From contig NAOQ01000318.1 in the NCBI GenBank assembly GCA_002751075.1, forward strand, positions 50,201-61,868: a stretch of 11,668 nt of DNA. Direction: 5' to 3'. Shown piece by piece: positions 7,901 through 11,668 of the stretch. The translations under genes and the position numbers were made by a program. This DNA is from Ichthyophonus hoferi (taxonomy: Eukaryota; Opisthokonta; Ichthyosporea; Ichthyophonida; Ichthyophonidae). A model generated the notes under the pieces. It was not told where the DNA came from and did not search any database. It saw only the letters and a list, made by a program, of their open reading frames with translations. Positions within the stretch are counted from its first letter, which is position 1, and each line of letters starts with the position of its first letter.

Positions 7901-8412
7901 AAACTAAATCTAAACCCTCCCGATCACAGGTATCCCACAATGGGAAAGGTCAGCACTTTCATGTAAAGTTACATGAAACTGATAATGAGCATGAGTTGCA
8001 TGGTGGTAGTAGGCATGGCAATAAACATATGTACGGGCATGGACAGGAAAATAGTGGATGGGGTGGAAGAGGTGGCGTTGGAAGTGGAGGTTGGGAGGAT
8101 GTCAATGACTGGAATAGGAAAACACATCTTGATGACTATGGTCTTATGAATAATAATTCTTCCAGAAACATACCCTATGAACTAGAGCCACACGTTTCAT
8201 ACTCACTTTTCTCACACAATATGCCTCCATATGATTGTTTTTCAAGTAATTTTGTGACATGTAATTATCAAATGGAAAGGACAAATGCGAAAAAGTATAC
8301 CGAACGGAGAGGGACTAGGAACAGCGAAGTTTATTATCGCTTGTTCCCTACAGTGGGTGTGAGTACCGAATATGATAGGCCAGTACCGCATCTGCTGTAT
8401 GCCTGTTACTAA
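4460..8412 (+). CDS. PHO80-type (Clg1/Pcl-like) cyclin, four exons, 727 aa
   Basis: Cyclin expected to bind and direct a Pho85/CDK5-type kinase. Seen: joining 4460-4689, 5145-5296, 6006-6109 and 6715-8412 gives 2184 bases, a multiple of three, open from ATG to TAA. The cyclin box spans about residues 52-162: helix 1 near LNDYVHNVLQ, helix 2 STVIVALLYIHRF (77-89), helix 3 CLFVVALMTSYKYLED (102-117), W125, and LQSLERVFLRDLGF (136-149). K113 and E140 sit where cyclins keep the Lys and Glu that contact the kinase. Only one box is present, as usual in this family. Spacing from K113 to W125 matches fungal Clg1; animal CNPPD1 has an insertion there. A KSKK patch near residue 185 might be a nuclear signal. 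The 565-residue tail is low-complexity. The ATG at 4460 is the first in frame after an upstream TAA at about 4417; its -3 base is T, a weak context. The exon model is inferred from the sequence alone. Confidence 0.85.
4895..4929. repeat. TA dinucleotide microsatellite in intron 1
   Basis: About 17 uninterrupted TA/AT units. A second run of about ten units lies at 4982-5001, 53 bases downstream. Both are intronic and likely length-variable between individuals. Confidence 0.95.
5003..5144 (+). promoter_or_regulatory. Long C/T-rich, G-poor tract ahead of exon 2 acceptor
   Basis: Roughly 140 bases dominated by C, T and A with only a handful of G, ending TTGTTTTTTCTACACTACAG. It is far richer in C than the rest of the intron. 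The simplest reading is an extended polypyrimidine region that defines the acceptor. A frame rich in Pro, Ser and Thr runs through it but ends in a stop inside exon 2, and the exon-2 frame has a TAA at about 5092, so a longer exon 2 is not supported. Confidence 0.5.
5145..5296 (+). CDS. Cyclin exon 2: core of the cyclin box
   Basis: Supplies the last base of codon 77, residues 78-127 and the first base of codon 128. It encodes helices 2 and 3 (TVIVALLYIHRFF, then CLFVVALMTSYKYLEDLNK), including R88 and the kinase-contact lysine K113. This is the most recognisable part of the protein and matches fungal Clg1-like cyclins in order and spacing. The donor is TCAG before GTGAGTG, close to the consensus. 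Bases 5154-5216 recur in inverted form at 1422-1484. Confidence 0.9.
5297..6005 (+). other. Intron 2 of the cyclin gene (709 bases)
   Basis: GT-AG intron in phase 1, from GTGAGTG to GTGTTTTCAG. Its first ~90 bases are a decayed TTATG/TGATG repeat. Further on are T-rich stretches, a TTGTGG/TGTTG-rich patch near 5760-5795 and a CACA/CATG-rich patch near 5890-5935. No additional exon is needed: exon 2's G and exon 3's CC make Ala128, and the cyclin box reads through. Confidence 0.8.
5303..5395. repeat. Decayed TTATG pentanucleotide tract
   Basis: Imperfect repeats of TTATG and TGATG type (for example GCTATGTTATGTTATAATAT) fill the start of intron 2. The copies are diverged, so the tract is old and probably no longer expands as a pure repeat. 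Confidence 0.7.
6006..6109 (+). CDS. Cyclin exon 3: end of the cyclin box
   Basis: Supplies the last two bases of codon 128 and residues 129-162: CGLSHERLQSLERVFL, then RDLGFSLGVSPGEFDFWK. E140 in LQSLER is the conserved cyclin glutamate, and the S-P-x-E-F motif resembles the end of the box in Clg1/Pcl proteins. The acceptor TTTTCAG is strong. The donor is called at AAA before GTGGGT, in phase 0. A second possible donor lies four bases on, at G before GTTATA, and matters because of an alternative acceptor for exon 4. Confidence 0.85.
6110..6714 (+). other. Intron 3 of the cyclin gene (605 bases)
   Basis: AT-rich GT-AG intron in phase 0. Near its 3' end CTAACTATCATGACATACAG places a CTAAC branch-point-like motif about 15 bases before the acceptor at 6714. 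Other possible acceptors are TTCAG at 6680 and ACAG at 6694. The middle holds TA-rich sequence and a CATGTACATGTAC self-complementary stretch near 6571-6583. No other conserved content is seen. Confidence 0.7.
6715..8412 (+). CDS. Cyclin exon 4: long low-complexity C-terminal tail
   Basis: One open exon of 1698 bases encoding residues 163-727 and TAA. It begins ELYEREPLVTWWRDQTHAP, which fits the segment after a PHO80-type box, then KSKKPVIEK, a possible nuclear signal. Next comes a Pro/Ser-rich part (about 216-345), a Gln run Q4-E-Q6 (residues 349-359, 7273-7305), an Asn/Asp-rich part (7582-7665), a His-rich part (about 7960-8045) and a Gly/Trp patch (8056-8094). The last ~80 residues are less biased, rich in aromatic residues, and end HLLYACY. 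The tail is probably disordered. It has no recognised enzyme domain. Several Ser-Pro and Thr-Pro sites could be targets of the partner kinase (inference). Confidence 0.85.
   Translation, partial: ELYEREPLVTWWRDQTHAPVKSKKPVIEKQTSILRQPIPRTSAVAFPHPPILLMVPVGDMASYIGPQNSARSAKPSFSLSHAAYPVSSEPVSAMGYGPLPPNNCLTLSMPVGSLPSLSPTNHALTPVLKGGMPLTSKAPNDSLRHSLRRDYQASPCAHAGFPTANRPPIRSGIGGNCSAHTITVEKQQQQEQQQQQQHYVVYDRMVPRVSIENNPAFLSQHQPKNAAQFYPELPLILKQRNAYTCEQEQIQKRSSGSGNVLKLFNRDRAGLGVQRSSMAPYASRSIDTISNYNNTSNIDNDYNNKENTYDTDANKDAASIPHLQHGYGIDGTHSNRKGSSHDVPFKTTNEFQNTQDDPNPNGATWRHNYCVYNCTQNTLTGTELQFEMEVVVPQDQTKSKPSRSQVSHNGKGQHFHVKLHETDNEHELHGGSRHGNKHMYGHGQENSGWGGRGGVGSGGWEDVNDWNRKTHLDDYGLMNNNSSRNIPYELEPHVSYSLFSHNMPPYDCFSSNFVTCNYQMERTNAKKYTERRGTRNSEVYYRLFPTVGVSTEYDRPVPHLLYACY
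7273..7305 (+). repeat. CAA/CAG repeat encoding a polyglutamine run
   Basis: Eleven codons: four Gln, one Glu, six Gln, almost all CAA. Length polymorphism is likely. Polyglutamine runs are common in regulatory proteins of AT-rich eukaryotes and do not define a function. Confidence 0.95.
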
Positions 8413-9039
8413 TTAGAGATGGGTATGAATGTAGGAATACTATTGTGATTGAGTTTTCGAATGTTTTTCCTGTGTATATCGTACTATCTTTTCGAATGAA
8501 GAGGAGAATTGTTTTATAGGATATTGCTTTTTTGTTTTTGTTTTTAACTATAGTTTTATCTCGGGGAGATTTTTTAGATTGACGTATTGAAAATGGATGC
8601 AAGTTGGGGAAAATATTTTATTTTGTGGAGAAGAAATATATGACATAAGATATCTTAGAAATTTTCTTGTAGTCCTTTGAGGTATATTTTGCTTTCTTTT
8701 TCTATAGCACCATCTCTTTGTTTCTCGCTTAATCTCTCAAGCATTCTCTCAAAATTGAAATCATACTTTCTTTTCTTTTTTTCTTATCCTTATTATTTGA
8801 GATAGATAGGGGGTATAAAATAGGCTCGATAGTCTCAGAAACCGAATATCTGGGTCACTTCTTAGAACTGTCTAAAGGACACTATATGAACACGGAGTTT
8901 TTATACATTATGCCATTCTAATGAGGTTGCTGTTTTTATTTTCTTTCCACAAAAATTCGACTTCATAATAGGTACATTGCATTTATTTATTCAAGGCTTT
9001 ACTCTTGCCTTTTCTTTACATTTACTGATAAGATATTAT
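8413..9039. other. Presumed 3' UTR and downstream AT-rich DNA
   Basis: T-rich sequence after the cyclin stop codon. No canonical AATAAA appears within 800 bases of the stop, so the transcript end cannot be placed. No gene recognised. Confidence 0.4.
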
Positions 9040-9285
9040 ACACTGTCTCTTATCTTGAGGCCGCTGGCTACCTAAGCCTGTCTACTTCAAGGTCTATCCT
9101 CCTCTATTATATGATGCTATTTATAACCATGGGGGGCTGTGGTTGGTAGAATCACCAGTATATGCGGCTTTCTAAGGTATTATGCCTTTACTATATGTAA
9201 GGCTGAAACTATTATAATGGGGTGACCGGGTGTCTCCCAACCATCATGGAGATTATTACCCAGCTGTACTGGGGAAATAAATGTA
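9040..9285. other. More complex, GC-richer segment of unknown origin
   Basis: Sequence here is clearly less AT-biased than its flanks (for example GGCCGCTGGCTACCTAAGCC, ACCGGGTGTCTCCCAACC). Only short frames exist, such as WGDRVSPNHHGDYYPAVLGK before a TAA. It starts beside a GATAAGA/TCTTATC inverted pair (about 9027-9055) and ends in GGGGAAATAAATGTAC. It could be an old interspersed repeat or a noncoding RNA; I recognise neither. Confidence 0.3.
9276..9281 (+). terminator. AATAAA polyadenylation-signal hexamer
   Basis: Canonical hexamer 864 bases after the cyclin stop, at the end of the GC-richer segment. It could end a long cyclin 3' UTR or belong to the segment itself; chance is also likely in AT-rich DNA. 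Confidence 0.2.
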
Positions 9286-9585
9286 CATATTTAAACATAT
9301 TTGAAGTTATCGCTTTTACTCAATGAAAGGTATATACATGCACCCCTTGCTTATATCTACATGAATATGTCTATGAGCTGACATACTCATAAATAGGGAC
9401 TGTAACTTGGTTTACATGCAGTACCCATATTTGTATGTTCATTTACTTATAATCCATAATTAGCAGGCATATTACCACAATTATTCTGTTAACCGTTATA
9501 AAAATAAAACTCTACAATGATATAACTTTTTTTAGAAATAGTAATATATAAACGGATATAAGTATATTAAGACGAATATATTAGA

Positions 9586-9770
9586 TATATAGGGTGTATG
9601 GATTTATGGTATGTATACTAGCATGACAATATGATTGTATTAGTGTATGATAAAATACACGATAATATATATGATCGCGTGATAGTATGTATGTCTGTAG
9701 GTATGTATGTATGTGTGTTATGTGTACATGTATGCATGATAGTATGATAATATGATATTAGGTATGCTTG
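9586..9770. repeat. Decayed GTAT/ATGATA tetranucleotide tract
   Basis: Repeated GTATGTATGT and GATAGTATGATAATATGA words over about 185 bases, imperfect throughout. Confidence 0.65.
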
Positions 9771-10960
9771 TGGATGAATGGAAGTTATAGCCAGTAGTAT
9801 ATTACATATTTTAGTTTACCATACTTAATATTGGTTAATTATTTCTACTACAAACCTATTCCGGAGAGTAGAAAAATGTAGAAAGATCATATGTTCAGCT
9901 GGGAAAATATGACGTTATACATGCATTTGTAACTGTTAATTGATAAATATTATCTATCTACATTCCAATACGTATAGTTTTATATCTATACCTAATTTTA
10001 TATATGGAAAATAGAACAACCATCAAACTGCACAAGATAATACAGTAGTATAAGGGAAGAATGTGTTGTGGTTATACTTGGCACATTTTAAGTATTTGGT
10101 GCCATTACAATTTCACTTATGTATCCTGAGGAACACGGTTATTGTGTTTTGAACACAAACAAAAACCATAACATGCATGCAATTATTTATAAACTGCTTT
10201 AATTGACATATATAAGGTGCCTATATCCATATTAATTAGGTCGGAATTGCGACTATTTGCTTCTCTTCCAACGAAAAATATATGCATTTAGTTAATATCA
10301 GTAGAGAAGAATTTAAAGTGTGTTGGCTTGTCACGATTATATTTTCTTTAAAACTTGCTTGAATGAGCTCAACATCCAAAGACAAATCTTACAAAAGTAC
10401 ATACTTTAGATTTATACTTTAGAGTAATGCATTCATTACCAATAACGTATATGCTTTTGAACACATTCTAATGTTATCGTCTAAGCACAGTGCATTACTA
10501 ATAGCATCTCACTGTTTTATAATCTATGCCATTGCAGGGTAGAGCCCTAGGATTATGATAGAATGAAATGAATATATATAATATTAATAAAACCTAAACA
10601 AAATCCAAATTAACTCGGCTAGTAAATTTCAGTATCTCAGATTTATGTGCATATACATCTAATACGAAGTTTCGTATTTCTATTTAAATATTAGTAATTC
10701 AAATATATATTGCCAGTAATAGCACACAAAATTACAGAAGATATTATTGTATAATAAGAAAACATATATATATACATGAATAACGCACAAATTCTAACAA
10801 CATTTGAGCCATGAAGTCAAAGAAATTAACATAAAAAAAGTGAATAAATATTTATATGCCAAAGAATGCTAAAGCATGTCATGATCAAATTTTCTTCTTA
10901 TTGTATTCTGTAAATAATATAATACAATTGTTAAGGTTTTTCTTTGACAACACAATAGCA
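9771..10960. other. AT-rich stretch, nothing recognised
   Basis: About 1.2 kb without plausible coding frames, RNA genes or strong repeats. The only open frame of note (from 10856) is an artefact of the following TATTG repeat. Confidence 0.6.
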
Positions 10961-10962
10961 CC

Positions 10963-10977
10963 GCAGTACAATACTGC
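10963..10977. repeat. Short perfect hairpin
   Basis: GCAGTA, loop CAA, TACTGC. It sits at the left edge of the TATTG repeat tract. Confidence 0.6.
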
Positions 10978-11122
10978 GTTGTATTGTATTTTAAGGTGTA
11001 GTATTATATTGCATCGCACTGTATTGCATTATATGGTATTTTATTGTAGTACCCTGTATTATATTGCATTGTATTGATTGTATAGTAGTTTGGTGTATTG
11101 TGGTGTAAGGTATCGTATTGTT
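10972..11122. repeat. Decayed TATTG/TGCAT pentanucleotide tract
   Basis: Words such as TTGTATTGTATT, GTATTGCATT and GCATTGTATTG recur over 150 bases with many changes. Both strands show spurious frames because stop codons are depleted in the repeat. Confidence 0.75.
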
Positions 11123-11125
11123 AAA

Positions 11126-11218
11126 GTTTATGGCACAAGCCAGCCACAATGTTGCCGAGTTGCAGATGTATTTGATAAGCGGAGAAAAAAATTCCCGCTC
11201 TTTTGTGAACTTCCATAA
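11126..11218 (+). other. Complex stretch with a short open frame
   Basis: Thirty codons ending TAA, with GTSQPQCCRVADVF and DKRRKKFPLFCELP. The sequence is of normal complexity between two repeat tracts. No start codon, no splice acceptor of note and no family recognised; chance is the default. Confidence 0.15.
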
Positions 11219-11454
11219 CAATAGATGACGTAATTTATAATTATTATCTAATTATATTACAGTGATTAGTGAGTTGTGGGGTACTTTGGCTGGTTATTAA
11301 TAACATAGAGATAGAGGTCTTTGTTTTTAGTTGTTTTTAGAGTAGTTTGTGAACTGCTTATACTATTATAGCTTATACCACACAAGTATGTTTATGCTCG
11401 TGTTTTATGGCCTCCATTTCAATGTACCTCCATTTTAACACTACCTTACTCACG

Positions 11455-11488
11455 ATTATTATGGTTATTATGGTTATTATGATTATTG
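11455..11488. repeat. Nine-base TTATTATGG tandem repeat
   Basis: About three and a half copies of ATTATGGTT, the last changed. It looks like a variant of the adjoining TTA repeats. Confidence 0.8.
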
Positions 11489-11527
11489 TTACTACCAATG
11501 CTAGTATTTTTATTATTTCAGTTATGG

Positions 11528-11550
11528 TATTATTATTATTATTATTATTA
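11528..11550. repeat. TTA trinucleotide microsatellite
   Basis: Seven to eight uninterrupted TAT/TTA units, separated from the longer terminal run by 36 bases. Confidence 0.9.
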
Positions 11551-11583
11551 GGGCTATTAGTAGAATTCTTATTATGATTAACA

Positions 11584-11586
<3 letters not shown>

Positions 11587-11668
<82 letters not shown>
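11587..11668. repeat. Long TTA microsatellite running off the window
   Basis: About 27 TTA units with a single interruption near 11638-11641, continuing to the last base, so its full length is unknown. The right edge may mark a point where assembly stopped. Confidence 0.95.

Noticed and set aside
9715-9745. GTGTGTTATGTGTACATGTATGCATG as a protein-binding palindrome.
   Set aside because: Best explained as part of the decayed GTAT microsatellite.
10856-11221. Open frames on both strands over the TATTG tract.
   Set aside because: The repeat lacks stop codons in some frames; the proteins are repetitive Tyr/Leu/Ile/Thr strings.

Overview
The window looks like nuclear DNA of a eukaryote. It is strongly AT-rich, rich in microsatellites and gene-poor, and its one convincing gene is split by three GT-AG introns of about 455, 709 and 605 bases. 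The encoded cyclin box belongs to the PHO80-type group. Its gap-free spacing (a K-Y-L-E-D block, then W, then G-L-S, then L-E-R) fits fungal Clg1/Pcl cyclins best. The animal relative CNPPD1 has a similar core, so a fungus with a large AT-rich genome is my preferred guess and an animal such as a flatworm is not excluded. No bacterial operon, rRNA, tRNA, CRISPR array or complete transposon is visible.

Layout. Positions 1-715 are AT-rich DNA with nothing I can support. Positions 716-1088 hold three short overlapping open frames of doubtful meaning. Positions 1361-1383 form a canonical G-quadruplex motif. Just beyond it, at 1422-1484 on the minus strand, lies a 63-base inverted partial copy of the cyclin's second exon (56 of 63 bases match, no gaps). 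Positions 1485-3275 are AT-rich and include three T-tract/A-tract palindromes near 2.44-2.58 kb. Positions 3276-3663 carry two adjacent minus-strand coding-like frames without start codons, possibly a decayed gene or transposon piece. Positions 3664-4459 are an AT-rich spacer with degenerate CATA/CTAC repeats and a TA run, and would contain the cyclin promoter.

The cyclin gene spans 4460-8412 on the plus strand, with exons at 4460-4689, 5145-5296, 6006-6109 and 6715-8412. The exons sum to 2184 bases, giving a 727-residue protein. The first ~160 residues carry the cyclin box, and the remaining ~565 are a low-complexity tail with Gln, Asn, His and Gly-rich patches. Such a cyclin would bind and direct a Pho85/CDK5-like kinase.

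From 8413 to the end (3.3 kb) there is no convincing gene. This part holds a more complex, GC-richer segment at about 9040-9285 with an AATAAA hexamer, decayed TATG and TATTG repeat tracts, a small hairpin, a short complex stretch near 11.13-11.22 kb, and long TTA repeats that run off the right edge.

The most interesting items are the intact split cyclin gene, its inverted exon-2 fragment 3.7 kb upstream beside a G-quadruplex motif, a possible alternative exon 3/4 junction that changes the protein by eight residues, and the unexplained minus-strand coding-like block.
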